The notes beneath the pieces were generated by a model. It saw nothing but the letters and a program-made list of their open reading frames with translations, did no database searches and was not told the origin of the DNA. Of a stretch of 44,184 nucleotides of DNA, positions 29,619 to 39,743 are shown one piece after another. The DNA comes from an uncultured Bacilli bacterium (GTDB taxonomy: Bacteria > Bacillota_I > Bacilli_A > RF39 > UBA660). The stretch lies in the NCBI GenBank assembly GCA_947588895.1, contig CANQBF010000005.1:1-44184 (forward strand). Reading direction: 5' to 3'. The stretch's first letter is position 1; every line of letters begins with the position of its first letter. Made by a program: the position numbers and the translations under genes.

Positions 29619-30619
29619 GATGAATTATGATAATAAAATGTTACTGATGACATTTCAAATTTATCATTATAATACATACTAGATGATGAACCACCATCAA
29701 TATTTGCAGCATTAACTGCCCCATATTGACTCATTATTTCAATTAAATCTTGCGCTGTTGCTCCCAAATGACCACTTGCACCACGACCATCAGTTACTAA
29801 AAGTAAAATCGCCCCATCACTTCTTTGACCAATAGCTGTTCTGGGATTTGCACCACTTCCATTACCATAAGTAATTCTTTCTTCACCATTAATTATTAAC
29901 TTAACAAAATGGTTATTGGCATCACTTGCTTCTTCTTGAAAGGCAACGGCATCTCTAATTTTTTCTTCTTTAATTAAATTTTCAACTTGCTCTTTATTTT
30001 TACCTTCAATATCAATGATTTTTAAAAGATTATCTTCCCCAAAACCAATTAAATGAAGTCCTCTTATACCGGCTGGATTATTATATTCTATTTTACCTTC
30101 TCTTACAACTAAACCAAGAGGTCTTCCTCCTTTATTACCAGTTGATTCATATAATCCTCCATTAATTCCTGCAATGGCATTGGCATCATTAACTAATTTA
30201 TCTAAAGTAACACCATATTCTTTCCAACTACCATCATATATGGTCGATAATTTAACCCGTGATGGGTCATTTACTATTAACATTTTAGCAAAATAAGTAC
30301 TACCTGATATTTCTACTAGCTCTATTCCATCTTTATCTAAATCAGAATCAGTATTAATTAAACTATTATCAATTTCTTCATCAAAAGCTTGCATACTGTT
30401 ACTATTGACTATTTCTTGAACACTTTCATCATCCATTAATAAACCAACAACAAATTTCATTTGTCCTGTTTCAAGCATGGTTGTTACAAATAAATTTCTT
30501 GCATGTTCACTTGGACCATAACAAAACATTAAACACATTAAATAAACTATTATAAATAAAACTAAAACAAATACTAAAATAAAACTTAATAATTTTCCAA
30601 CTACTTTAACTGCTTTCAA
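29579..30619 (-). CDS. Phosphodiester glycosidase (NAGPA)-family protein
   Basis: AIAGINGGLY, NPRTAIGQRSDGAILLLVTDGR, AANIDGGSSSSMYYN. Confidence 0.88.
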   Translation of the reverse strand: MKAVKVVGKLLSFILVFVLVLFIIVYLMCLMFCYGPSEHARNLFVTTMLETGQMKFVVGLLMDDESVQEIVNSNSMQAFDEEIDNSLINTDSDLDKDGIELVEISGSTYFAKMLIVNDPSRVKLSTIYDGSWKEYGVTLDKLVNDANAIAGINGGLYESTGNKGGRPLGLVVREGKIEYNNPAGIRGLHLIGFGEDNLLKIIDIEGKNKEQVENLIKEEKIRDAVAFQEEASDANNHFVKLIINGEERITYGNGSGANPRTAIGQRSDGAILLLVTDGRGASGHLGATAQDLIEIMSQYGAVNAANIDGGSSSSMYYNDKFEMSSVTFYYHNSSWKLPTAFVVEKR

Positions 30620-30694
30620 GAAGACACTTCCTCACTACTTTTGTATATCAAAATATTATCATAGATAGTAATATTATTCAAGATTATTGCTTAG

Positions 30695-30718
30695 AAAAAG
30701 TGAGATTTATTCTCACTT
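30695..30718 (-). terminator. Intrinsic terminator
   Basis: GTGAGA/TCTCAC + T-tract on minus. Confidence 0.75.
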
Positions 30719-30753
30719 TCAAATACATATTTTATTAATTATATTTAATGATA

Positions 30754-31392
30754 TTATCTAACTGAATTTTGAACTTCACATTTTAAATCATCTAGTGAAA
30801 TATATACATTTAATGATGTATCAGCTAAATAATTTTGTTCATTATTTCTATTTTTTAATGTTATATATCCTTTAATATAATCCTTTTGATTACCAGTTAA
30901 ATTAAATTCTAATTTACTAGTTATATTTTTTGAAACTTTCATACTACTTAAATCGATATCATCACTATCACCTTGAATACTTAAATGCATAATTAAATCT
31001 TCTGGTCTTACTATATCACTCATATTGCCTTCCATTGTTAATTTAATTTTAGCACTACATTTTTGTCTTAAATCATCTTTAGCTCCTGTTACTTCAATCG
31101 AAACTAAATTTTTATTAGCATCAGTAATTGTTTTAACATATGGTAATGTATCATTATCAGTACCATAAAAATCGCCAATGTTACCAATTGCAAAATCAGT
31201 AGCACTCATATGAACATGTAACTTATCAGTTACTGTTTTTAACAAAACTACTTCATTAGATATAGAGGAAACTTCAAATAAACTTTTTGCTCTACCATTT
31301 GCATTAACTGTAAAGTAAGCATAAGTTGTACCCCCAACTAATACTAATATTGCCAATAATAATACAATTATTTTTAATCTACTCTTCTTCAT
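30754..31392 (-). CDS. Membrane-anchored 'GTTYAYF' module protein
   Basis: N-terminal TM + GTTYAYF; aligns with N-termini of 16880..18484 and 31394..34327. Confidence 0.8.
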   Translation of the reverse strand: MKKSRLKIIVLLLAILVLVGGTTYAYFTVNANGRAKSLFEVSSISNEVVLLKTVTDKLHVHMSATDFAIGNIGDFYGTDNDTLPYVKTITDANKNLVSIEVTGAKDDLRQKCSAKIKLTMEGNMSDIVRPEDLIMHLSIQGDSDDIDLSSMKVSKNITSKLEFNLTGNQKDYIKGYITLKNRNNEQNYLADTSLNVYISLDDLKCEVQNSVR

Positions 31393-31393
31393 G

Positions 31394-34327
31394 TTATCTT
31401 ATTCTCCTTGTAACTCTTGCATTATTGATTGAAGATTCTTGTAATCTACTCTCAATCCATTTAGCATTAGTTTCATCTTGTGCTTCAATTAAAATATTTT
31501 GATTACTATTCTTAAACATATCATTATATGAATTTGCTTTAGTAAACTCAGCTTCACTTAAGTCAATTTGCTTTAAGTTAGGTGTATTCTCAAACATATT
31601 ACTAAAATTAGTAACATTACTTGATTTTAAACCATTTAGCTCTAAAGTTTCTAAATATGGACATTCTCTAAACATTGAGCTCATATTAGTTACATGTGAT
31701 GTATCCCAATTACTCATATTAATATATTTTACATAACGAGATGTTGAGAATAAATTACTAACATTTTCTAATACTGGTGTATTCCAATCTCTAGCATCAA
31801 TAGATTTAAAATGATTAGTATTAAATAAGAATGACATATTAGTAACTTTTGGTGTATTCCAATTTTTAACAAATAATTCAGCTTCATTACTATCTATTTG
31901 GAAATTTAAGAAAGAATTTAAAGTAGTCAAAGACTCTATATTCCAATTATTCATATTTACTCTTTTTAATTTTGAATTATATGAAAAAGTGGAAGTTAAA
32001 TATACACTACTAGAAATTGTCCAATTACTTATATTAATTTCTTCTAAGTTAGGACAATTATTAAAGGCATTATTTAATGCTAATGAACCATTTTTGATTA
32101 CCCAACCATCCATATTTATTTTTTGCAAATTAGTACAGTTAAGGAACATATCAGTAGCATAATTACTACTACCATTTAAAGTCCACTCACTTAAATCGAC
32201 AAATGTTAAACTTGGACAATTTTTAAATAAACTTGTAAAATTAGATAATTTTGGAGCGTTCCATCCATTAATTTCTGCTTGTTCTAACTTTGGACAATCT
32301 TGAAACATATTTAAAATACTTGTTAACTCCGGTGCATCTAATTTTTTCATATCAACAATTCTTAAATTACTAAAGGCATTTAAAAATAATGATGCTAAGC
32401 TACTTACTTTTGGAATACTCCAATTAGCCATTTCAATAACTTGTAAATTATTATTATCATTAAAAATATTTATACTATAAACATTTTCCAAATTCCAATT
32501 ATTCATACTAATTTTAGCTAAAGATGAACAACCAGCAAACATATTAGTTAAATTAGTAACACTATGAACATCCCAATCATCTAAATTTAATTCTGTTAAA
32601 CTATTACAACCATTAAACATCGCTTGCATATCGGTAACATTCGGTGCTGTCCATCTATCTAAATTAACATTTTGTAATAAGCTATCATTTTGAAACATTC
32701 CTATCATTTTTGTTACATTTAATGTATTCCAACCATCTAAATTTAAATTAATTAATTTGCTATTATTAGCAAATGTTGCAGTTAAATTATTAACTTTTTC
32801 TGTATTCCAACCTCTTAAATCAATATTTTTAAATATTAAGCCAGCAAAAGCATTATTCAAATCAGTTAAATTAGAAACATCCCAATATGGAGCATTTAAA
32901 GTTACATCTGTATTTGATGTACCAGTTATTCCTTTAAAAATTAACTCTTTATTTAATTTTGTCATATCCCAATTGCTTAAATCAATAACTTCAATATTAT
33001 TACTATCAAGAAAATCACTTAAAGTATTAACATTACCCATTTTTATATCACTCATCGTAACTTTAGTTAAATTATTATTATTTTGTAAGAATCCTTTAAA
33101 ATTATTTTCTAAGCTTGATAAATTCCAACCACTTAAATCAATTTCCTTAAAAGCAGTATGATAAAACATATTGGTAACATCTGTCACTTTTCCCATATTT
33201 AATTTATCTATACCTATAATGTTAGTTACACTACTAGCATTTTTAAACATACTACCCATATTAGTAACATTCGAAGTATCAAATAAACTTAAATCAAGAG
33301 TTTTAATACTACTACAATTATTAAACATACTATTCATACTAGTAACTTCACTTGTATCTAAGTTTTCAAATGTTATATCAGTTAAACTTTCAAATCCTGA
33401 AAAAGCATTATCTAAATTTTTTACATAAATACGATGTTTAGAGCCAATATATAAATCATATTTCGTAGTATCCTCATTATTTACTTTTAACCACGCAATA
33501 ACATTTTTATTTTGTAATTCAGATACATCATAAACAGCAATTATACTATCATCTTTTTGAGTAGTACCATTTGCAAATTTAATACTAGAATCAATGGTAT
33601 GAATAAATTGAATAGTTTTTATATTACTTGTGTATTCTCCTAAAATATCACTTAAACTTCTATTTTCACTAGTTATATCCATATATGTTTTACTTACTAA
33701 TTGACAATTTAAATTACTTGCTTCTATTGCGACATTCATACTAGTATTTTTTAAATAATCTTGATTTAATCTTTTATTTTTTAATCTAAAGAATGTTTCA
33801 ATATATTTAGTTTCATTGCCATGTAAATTCATACTGACATTATAAACTTTTTTATTAGTATCCCTTATTTTACTTAAATCAAGTCTCGTATTAAGATTAG
33901 CCCCATTAATTTTTACTAAAAAATCTCCACTTTCAAGGGCTACTGACATACTACCATTCATTTCAACTGTTATATCAAATGTACAAAAATAATTTGTGTG
34001 GTCTTCACCACCCTTAACTTCAACTTTAGCAAAATTATAAGTACCATCTTCTTCAGTTAAAGCATATTTTTTATTTTCTTCATTCGTTGCATAATAATAC
34101 CCTTCATTTGTTTTAGCCATATCCACACTATTAAAATCTAATTTAAAATTATTATTTGTTAAATTGGATAATGTAACATCCCCCATTCTTTCCATATATC
34201 CATTAAAAGTAGCTTTAGTAGTTTTATTAATAGTAGAAACTGCATAATAAGCAAATGTTGTACCCAACAATAATAATAATACTGCAAAAAAGATAACCAT
34301 TAATGTTATTTTTGCATCTTTTTTCAT
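31394..34327 (-). CDS. Large BspA-like / DUF285 repeat surface protein with 'GTTFAYY' N-terminal module
   Basis: Many repeats of type LDLSxxDTSxVTNMxxMFxxCxxL. Confidence 0.92.
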   Translation of the reverse strand: MKKDAKITLMVIFFAVLLLLLGTTFAYYAVSTINKTTKATFNGYMERMGDVTLSNLTNNNFKLDFNSVDMAKTNEGYYYATNEENKKYALTEEDGTYNFAKVEVKGGEDHTNYFCTFDITVEMNGSMSVALESGDFLVKINGANLNTRLDLSKIRDTNKKVYNVSMNLHGNETKYIETFFRLKNKRLNQDYLKNTSMNVAIEASNLNCQLVSKTYMDITSENRSLSDILGEYTSNIKTIQFIHTIDSSIKFANGTTQKDDSIIAVYDVSELQNKNVIAWLKVNNEDTTKYDLYIGSKHRIYVKNLDNAFSGFESLTDITFENLDTSEVTSMNSMFNNCSSIKTLDLSLFDTSNVTNMGSMFKNASSVTNIIGIDKLNMGKVTDVTNMFYHTAFKEIDLSGWNLSSLENNFKGFLQNNNNLTKVTMSDIKMGNVNTLSDFLDSNNIEVIDLSNWDMTKLNKELIFKGITGTSNTDVTLNAPYWDVSNLTDLNNAFAGLIFKNIDLRGWNTEKVNNLTATFANNSKLINLNLDGWNTLNVTKMIGMFQNDSLLQNVNLDRWTAPNVTDMQAMFNGCNSLTELNLDDWDVHSVTNLTNMFAGCSSLAKISMNNWNLENVYSINIFNDNNNLQVIEMANWSIPKVSSLASLFLNAFSNLRIVDMKKLDAPELTSILNMFQDCPKLEQAEINGWNAPKLSNFTSLFKNCPSLTFVDLSEWTLNGSSNYATDMFLNCTNLQKINMDGWVIKNGSLALNNAFNNCPNLEEINISNWTISSSVYLTSTFSYNSKLKRVNMNNWNIESLTTLNSFLNFQIDSNEAELFVKNWNTPKVTNMSFLFNTNHFKSIDARDWNTPVLENVSNLFSTSRYVKYINMSNWDTSHVTNMSSMFRECPYLETLELNGLKSSNVTNFSNMFENTPNLKQIDLSEAEFTKANSYNDMFKNSNQNILIEAQDETNAKWIESRLQESSINNARVTRRIR
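31500..33400 (-). repeat. Coding tandem repeats (DUF285/BspA leucine-rich repeats)
   Basis: Repeated NMxxMFxNCxxLxxLxLxxW units in translation. Confidence 0.85.
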
Positions 34328-34396
34328 ACAAGCTCACTCCTTACTATCTAATCATCTATAATTAAGTATAAACTATTTTTAGTTATTATACAAGTT

Positions 34397-34422
34397 AAAA
34401 AAAGAAGACTTTTCATCTTCCT
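34397..34422 (-). terminator. Intrinsic terminator
   Basis: GAAGATGAAAAGTCTTC + T7 on minus. Confidence 0.8.
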
Positions 34423-34778
34423 TTACTATGTGTCATATTAATTTGACTTTCTAGCATTAAAAGTACATCAATATATTTACTTAATTTACTTGGTCCAATT
34501 AATTTATAATATTTATTAATTAAATAATTACGAAAATTTTCGATTTCTAAATATATACCTTCAGCCTCATCACTACTACCATCTGATTCATTATACATCA
34601 TAATAGCATATAATATTTTTTTATACTTTTTTTCAAAATTTTTATCTAATATTTCTTCGATTAATAATGGTTCATAAATAGTTATTTTTTCATTATTTGC
34701 TTTTTTAGTAACTATTAAACCTTCTCTATCTTCCATTTCTAATATTTCAAAATCACTTTTTACTTCTTTAATTTTCAT
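34413..34778 (-). CDS. Hypothetical protein coupled to trmD
   Basis: ORF overlapping the trmD end by 11 nt. Confidence 0.7.
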   Translation of the reverse strand: MKIKEVKSDFEILEMEDREGLIVTKKANNEKITIYEPLLIEEILDKNFEKKYKKILYAIMMYNESDGSSDEAEGIYLEIENFRNYLINKYYKLIGPSKLSKYIDVLLMLESQINMTHSKGR

Positions 34779-35445
34779 CTTTATCCCCCATTAAATCTGG
34801 TCTTCTCTCACTAGTTCTTTTGACTTGTTCATTCTTTCTATATTCTTCAATTAACTTATGATTACCATTTAATAAAACATCGGGTACTTTATATCCTCTA
34901 AAAAGAGCTGGTTTAGTATATGTTGGATAATCAAGTAAATTATCAGTAAATGAATCTTTAATATAAGAATCCGTATTAATAACACCATCAATTAATCTCG
35001 TTACCGCATCAGTTATAGCCATCGCCGGTATTTCACCACCAGTTAAAACAAAATCACCAATACTTATTTCCATATCGACAAAATTTCTAATTCGCTCATC
35101 GTATCCTTCGTAATGACCACATACAATAATTAAATGTTTATAATTTTTCAAATTCATCGCTACATTTTGTTTAAAAGGTATTCCTTGAGGTGTTGTTAAA
35201 ATTACTAAAGAATCATCAGTTTTAACGCTTTCAATCGCTTTAACTACTGGTTCACACATCAACACCATGCCAGCTCCCCCACCATATGGTGTATCATCTA
35301 CTTGTTGATGTTTTAAAGTAGAAAATTCTCTAAAATCAATAATATTTATCTTTACTAAATTTTTATTAATTGCTCTTTTAATAATTGATTCATTTAAAAA
35401 GCCATCAAACATTTTAGGAAATAATGTTAATATATCTATTCTCAT
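34768..35445 (-). CDS. trmD: tRNA (guanine-N1)-methyltransferase
   Basis: MRIDILTLFPKMF, PYGGGAGMVLM, GHYEGYDERI, IGDFVLTGGE. Confidence 0.97.
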   Translation of the reverse strand: MRIDILTLFPKMFDGFLNESIIKRAINKNLVKINIIDFREFSTLKHQQVDDTPYGGGAGMVLMCEPVVKAIESVKTDDSLVILTTPQGIPFKQNVAMNLKNYKHLIIVCGHYEGYDERIRNFVDMEISIGDFVLTGGEIPAMAITDAVTRLIDGVINTDSYIKDSFTDNLLDYPTYTKPALFRGYKVPDVLLNGNHKLIEEYRKNEQVKRTSERRPDLMGDKDEN

Positions 35446-35948
35446 ACTATTAAATCACTTCCTTTATTAGTATCTATTCTTTTATTGTTTAAATCAACTT
35501 TTTTTATATATTCTGAAATAACTGGTATATAAAAATCTTTATTGCCTTTAACTTTTATTAAAGGATAATTAACATTTAATTCATAATCTATAACTACACC
35601 AAGTAATTTATCATTTTCATAGACATTTAATCCAATTAAATCATTTAATAAATATTCATTATCATCTAATACTAAATCACTTCTTAATATATAAATAGTT
35701 TCTCCTTTATATTTTAATACTTCATTTATATTAGTATATCCTTGAAATAATATTAAATCATTATTTTTATGAACTCTTCTATTTAATATAATTTCTTTAT
35801 CTTTATTTATTCCGATATATATTGGCATATCTTTTTTAAATATTTTATCTTTATATTCAAAATCACTTTTTACTTTAAGTTCTCCTTTGATACCAAAAGT
35901 ATTAATTATTTTACCTACTACAATAAAATTATTCATAATTTGCCTCAT
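35442..35948 (-). CDS. rimM: 16S rRNA processing protein RimM
   Basis: VGKIINTFGIKGELKVKS; adjacent to trmD. Confidence 0.92.
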   Translation of the reverse strand: MRQIMNNFIVVGKIINTFGIKGELKVKSDFEYKDKIFKKDMPIYIGINKDKEIILNRRVHKNNDLILFQGYTNINEVLKYKGETIYILRSDLVLDDNEYLLNDLIGLNVYENDKLLGVVIDYELNVNYPLIKVKGNKDFYIPVISEYIKKVDLNNKRIDTNKGSDLIV

Positions 35949-36648
35949 ACATTAATATACTCGCACTTACACCAGCATTTAAACTTTCACAACTACTATT
36001 CATCTTTATATAAGCTTTCTTATCACATAAGGAACTTACTTCCTTACTGACACCATTACCTTCATTGCCAATTACAATCGCATAATTATCACATTTTATT
36101 TTTTTGATATCTTCACCCATTGTAACTGAAGTTGTAATTTTTGTATATTTTTTATCTAAATTAGTTAAAAATTCAATTAAATCACATCTAATGATATTAA
36201 GATGAAAAATCATACCTTCACTAGCTCTTATTACTTTGGGATTATAAACATCAACACTATTGTTACTAAGTATTACACTCGGAAATTTAAATGCTACTGC
36301 ACTTCTTAAAATAGTTCCTAAATTACCCGGATCTTGAATATCATCTAAAATAATTATGTTGCCATTAATTTCTTTTGCTTTTAATTTATAACAAACAGCA
36401 ATTACATTAGTACTTGTTACTTGATTAGAAAGTTTTTTCATAATATCTTTTGTTACTACATAAGTTGGAACATTATAGTTTATAGAATCATCAACAGTTA
36501 TTATTTCTTTAACTAAATTAGTTTTTAAAGCTTCACTAACTAAATGTTCATCTTCAACTAAAAATAGATTTTCTTGATCACGATATTTTTTTTGTTGTAA
36601 TTTTTCCCAATATTTAACTTTTTCATTATTTAAACTAGTTAGGTACAT
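35929..36648 (-). CDS. TrmH/SpoU-family RNA methyltransferase
   Basis: LDDIQDPGNLGTILRSA, IVIGNEGNGVS, SLNAGVSASILMYE. Confidence 0.93.
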   Translation of the reverse strand: MYLTSLNNEKVKYWEKLQQKKYRDQENLFLVEDEHLVSEALKTNLVKEIITVDDSINYNVPTYVVTKDIMKKLSNQVTSTNVIAVCYKLKAKEINGNIIILDDIQDPGNLGTILRSAVAFKFPSVILSNNSVDVYNPKVIRASEGMIFHLNIIRCDLIEFLTNLDKKYTKITTSVTMGEDIKKIKCDNYAIVIGNEGNGVSKEVSSLCDKKAYIKMNSSCESLNAGVSASILMYEANYE

Positions 36649-36693
36649 AAAATCACCACCTTTAGTATACTAAATAACTTTTGGTTTTACAAT

Positions 36694-36779
36694 AAAAAAA
36701 GGAAAGCAATTATATTCTTTTTTGGAGTATGTTAGCATGTCTAAGACAAAACAGAACATATAAAATATTTTTGCTTTCC
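36694..36779 (-). terminator. Long structured hairpin ending in T7 (terminator or small RNA)
   Basis: GGAAAGCAA/TTGCTTTCC outer stem, TATGTT/AACATA inner stem, T-tract on minus. Confidence 0.6.
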
Positions 36780-36810
36780 ATATTTATTATATATTACTAA
36801 TTTAATGAAT

Positions 36811-37452
36811 TCAATATTTTAATTTTTTTCTTCTTTCTTTATAATCAGGGATAGCCATTTCGACAATAGCCCAAAATTTCTTACCATGATTAGCTTCATA
36901 AAAATGGGCCATTTCATGAATAATAACATAATCAATTAATGAAACATCTTTTTTCAATAATTCACTATTTAAGGTAATAATTTTATCTCTTGTATTACAT
37001 ACTCCCCATCTGGTTCGCATTTTTCTTATTCTTAAACGAAATTCTGGTAATTTATTGAAACATTTTTTGCATATCTCAATTTCTTCATTAAATACTCGTT
37101 GACATTCTTCACTATAAAACTTATTTAACATATCTTCATCATGACAAGTTATTAAATCATCACTTATTGTTAAATTAGTGACACGATTATCAAATACTAC
37201 TTCATAACTTTTACCTAAATACCAAAATTTACTATCTCTGATACTTTTTTCTAAAGAATCTTCATACATTTTTAAAATGGCACTCGAATTTTTTGAAATT
37301 AATTTTTTTATTTCCATATCAGTTATATATTTTGGAGCAGTAATAATTAATTTACAATTTTCATCAAAGCGAAAATAAAGATTTTTATTATCTTTTCTAA
37401 TTACTTCATAATCTATAATATAATCATTTAACTTAAACTTCATTTTAATCAC
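36811..37452 (-). CDS. YgjP-like (M48-type, DUF45) metallopeptidase
   Basis: IIHEMAHFYEANHGKKFW, RWGVC motif. Confidence 0.9.
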   Translation of the reverse strand: MIKMKFKLNDYIIDYEVIRKDNKNLYFRFDENCKLIITAPKYITDMEIKKLISKNSSAILKMYEDSLEKSIRDSKFWYLGKSYEVVFDNRVTNLTISDDLITCHDEDMLNKFYSEECQRVFNEEIEICKKCFNKLPEFRLRIRKMRTRWGVCNTRDKIITLNSELLKKDVSLIDYVIIHEMAHFYEANHGKKFWAIVEMAIPDYKERRKKLKY

Positions 37453-37476
37453 TATTTAATTTTATCACAAAAATTA

Positions 37477-37899
37477 CTATCTAACAAACTCATTTAACCA
37501 AAAATAATCTTTATTTTCAAAATCGCAAACAAATAAGTTATCACTCATTAAATAATTAAATAATAAACTCGATTTAATTCCATTCGTTTTGAGTAAAATA
37601 TGACTCTTATAAGCTTTTAATTTACTATTTTCTAAAGAATATTTATTATAATATTCATGAATACCATCTTTATAATTATAATGAGAATTATTTTTAAAAA
37701 CATTGATAATTCTATTATTAATATAATTTATATCAAATGTATCAAAGATATCATGATATATATTAAATGATATATTAGAATTTAAATTATCATAATAATA
37801 AAAGCTTTCTATTGTCCGATATAAGTTATATGGTGTTTCTTTAGTTAAAATACTCATTTCTCTTTTTATTTTGAAAATATAAAAAGTTCTCATTAACAA
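37477..37899 (-). CDS. Hypothetical protein
   Basis: ORF only. Confidence 0.6.
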   Translation of the reverse strand: MLMRTFYIFKIKREMSILTKETPYNLYRTIESFYYYDNLNSNISFNIYHDIFDTFDINYINNRIINVFKNNSHYNYKDGIHEYYNKYSLENSKLKAYKSHILLKTNGIKSSLLFNYLMSDNLFVCDFENKDYFWLNEFVR

Positions 37900-37977
37900 T
37901 CACTTCCCATATAATCATTATATATGCTTAATTGTTTATTTTTTGTCATTTCTTGTCGAAGGTATTATTTTTAAAAG

Positions 37978-38003
37978 AAAAACTGATGTTTTTGACACCA
38001 GTT
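37978..38003 (-). terminator. Intrinsic terminator
   Basis: AAACTGGTGTCAAAAACATCAGTTTTT on minus. Confidence 0.8.
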
Positions 38004-38019
38004 TAAATAATTTTAGTAA

Positions 38020-39678
38020 TTATTTATTTTGCATAAGTTCAATAATTTTTCTTTTAATATCTTCTATATTATTACTATTAAGTATATATTCATTATTCTT
38101 GATAAATTTTTTATAATTACTTGTATTATACATATCTAATATAAATATTTTAGTATTTGGTAAAAGCATATTATGATATTTTTCTGTTTGCATATCAAAT
38201 ACTTTAATTGATGGCATATATACCACTCTTAAAATTACCCCAATTGAAGCTAAAGTATTTGCTAAACTTGTTGCATTACTAACATTAAAACCAGATGCAA
38301 TTAAAATGCCATTAACTGAATCAGTTTCTTTTTTTACGGGATAACAACCAGCTTGAACATATTTATAATTAGTACCTGGCACTACTTTTACTTTTTCATT
38401 TGAAATAAATGTTATTGTTGGTTTACGATATTCTTTTAATACTTCATAAACGCCAATTACTTCATTTATATCGCATGGTCTAAAAGTTATTAGATTATTG
38501 ATAAAATTAAATGAATCAATATAATTAATAGTATTTTTATCTTCCAATAATGTATAATGAATATCTAAATTATTTACACTACTAACAAGCATACTATCAA
38601 GAATATTAGGATAATTATCTAAATTAGTACTAATAAATACTTTAAAACCTAAATATGCTAAACCAATTCCCATATTACTTAATAATGTTAAATTATTAAC
38701 ATCAATTATATTTCTAGCACTTGGTGTTTCTTTAGCCATTACGCCACCTTTTGGAATAGTTACTATTTTATTATTAGTTAGATTTAAAATATATGGATTT
38801 TTAGCTACTAATAAATTAAATATTTTTTGATTACTTTGACTTATTCTTTCTTCATAATTATCTTCTATTTTAATATTAGCAGCTTTATAATTAATATTAA
38901 TTTTTTTATTTTCTAAGAAATTAATAATATCTTTGACATTACTATTCTTTAGGGCTGTTTCTTTAATCGTTGCCCATTTGCTAAGTTCTTTATTTAATCT
39001 TTTATTAACTTCATTTATAATATCACTTTTATTAACACTTTCTTTGGTATCATTAATAGTTTTAGAAGTTTTTAAATTGACAAAAATAATAGTTGGTTCT
39101 TTACTAGTTTTAGCATCTTCTAAAATATTTCCTAATTTAGAAATTCCATTTGTTTCTTCAATTGTAAAGTTTAAAAATGAAAAACGGTCAACTAAGTCTT
39201 CTTTACAAGTATCAAAGCTATCTTTCACAACTATATAAATTACTTTATTTAATTTTTCTTTATTAACATAACAAATACTATCAAAAGCATTTGAGGATAA
39301 TAAATCATCATACTTACTAATACAAATAATGCGATTAGATATTAAATTACATTTAGGAATATTTGCTTTAACTAAAGCATCTAAATAACGATTGCCAATG
39401 GCAAGACCTAAACTTAAGCCATATATATCATGAACATTTTTATATTCGTAAGAAACTTCATCTTTATAAAAACATTGCATTACTTTTTCATGTATATTTT
39501 CTAAAGATTTACTAACAATAACTTTATCTTTATTAATATAGTTAAAATTATTGGTATCATATACTAAATTATTTTTGTAGATAGAATATAATAAATCTAC
39601 AATATCTAAATTAATATTCTTTTCTTCTTTACTTTCTAACTTAATTTTGTTTGTAACTAATAAATCCAACTTATTCAT
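38020..39678 (-). CDS. Degenerate transketolase-like protein
   Basis: Transketolase-like domain order and C-term (DGILIASGFNVSNATSLANTLASIGVILRVVYMPSIKVFD), but catalytic motifs not recognizable. Confidence 0.7.
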   Translation of the reverse strand: MNKLDLLVTNKIKLESKEEKNINLDIVDLLYSIYKNNLVYDTNNFNYINKDKVIVSKSLENIHEKVMQCFYKDEVSYEYKNVHDIYGLSLGLAIGNRYLDALVKANIPKCNLISNRIICISKYDDLLSSNAFDSICYVNKEKLNKVIYIVVKDSFDTCKEDLVDRFSFLNFTIEETNGISKLGNILEDAKTSKEPTIIFVNLKTSKTINDTKESVNKSDIINEVNKRLNKELSKWATIKETALKNSNVKDIINFLENKKININYKAANIKIEDNYEERISQSNQKIFNLLVAKNPYILNLTNNKIVTIPKGGVMAKETPSARNIIDVNNLTLLSNMGIGLAYLGFKVFISTNLDNYPNILDSMLVSSVNNLDIHYTLLEDKNTINYIDSFNFINNLITFRPCDINEVIGVYEVLKEYRKPTITFISNEKVKVVPGTNYKYVQAGCYPVKKETDSVNGILIASGFNVSNATSLANTLASIGVILRVVYMPSIKVFDMQTEKYHNMLLPNTKIFILDMYNTSNYKKFIKNNEYILNSNNIEDIKRKIIELMQNK

Positions 39679-39743
39679 AATACTCCTACCTATTCTTATT
39701 ACATTTCATAATTATACCCTATTTTTATCTTTTTGAATAGTCC

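Noticed and set aside
32171-32180. Short match AGTCCACTCA shared with the putative variable region (possible template repeat)
   Set aside because: Only about 10 nt, arises from an EWT codon string in the BspA protein; no extended similarity.
31500-33400. Repetitive stretch as CRISPR or transposon repeats
   Set aside because: Repeats are degenerate and in-frame, encoding DUF285 leucine-rich units.
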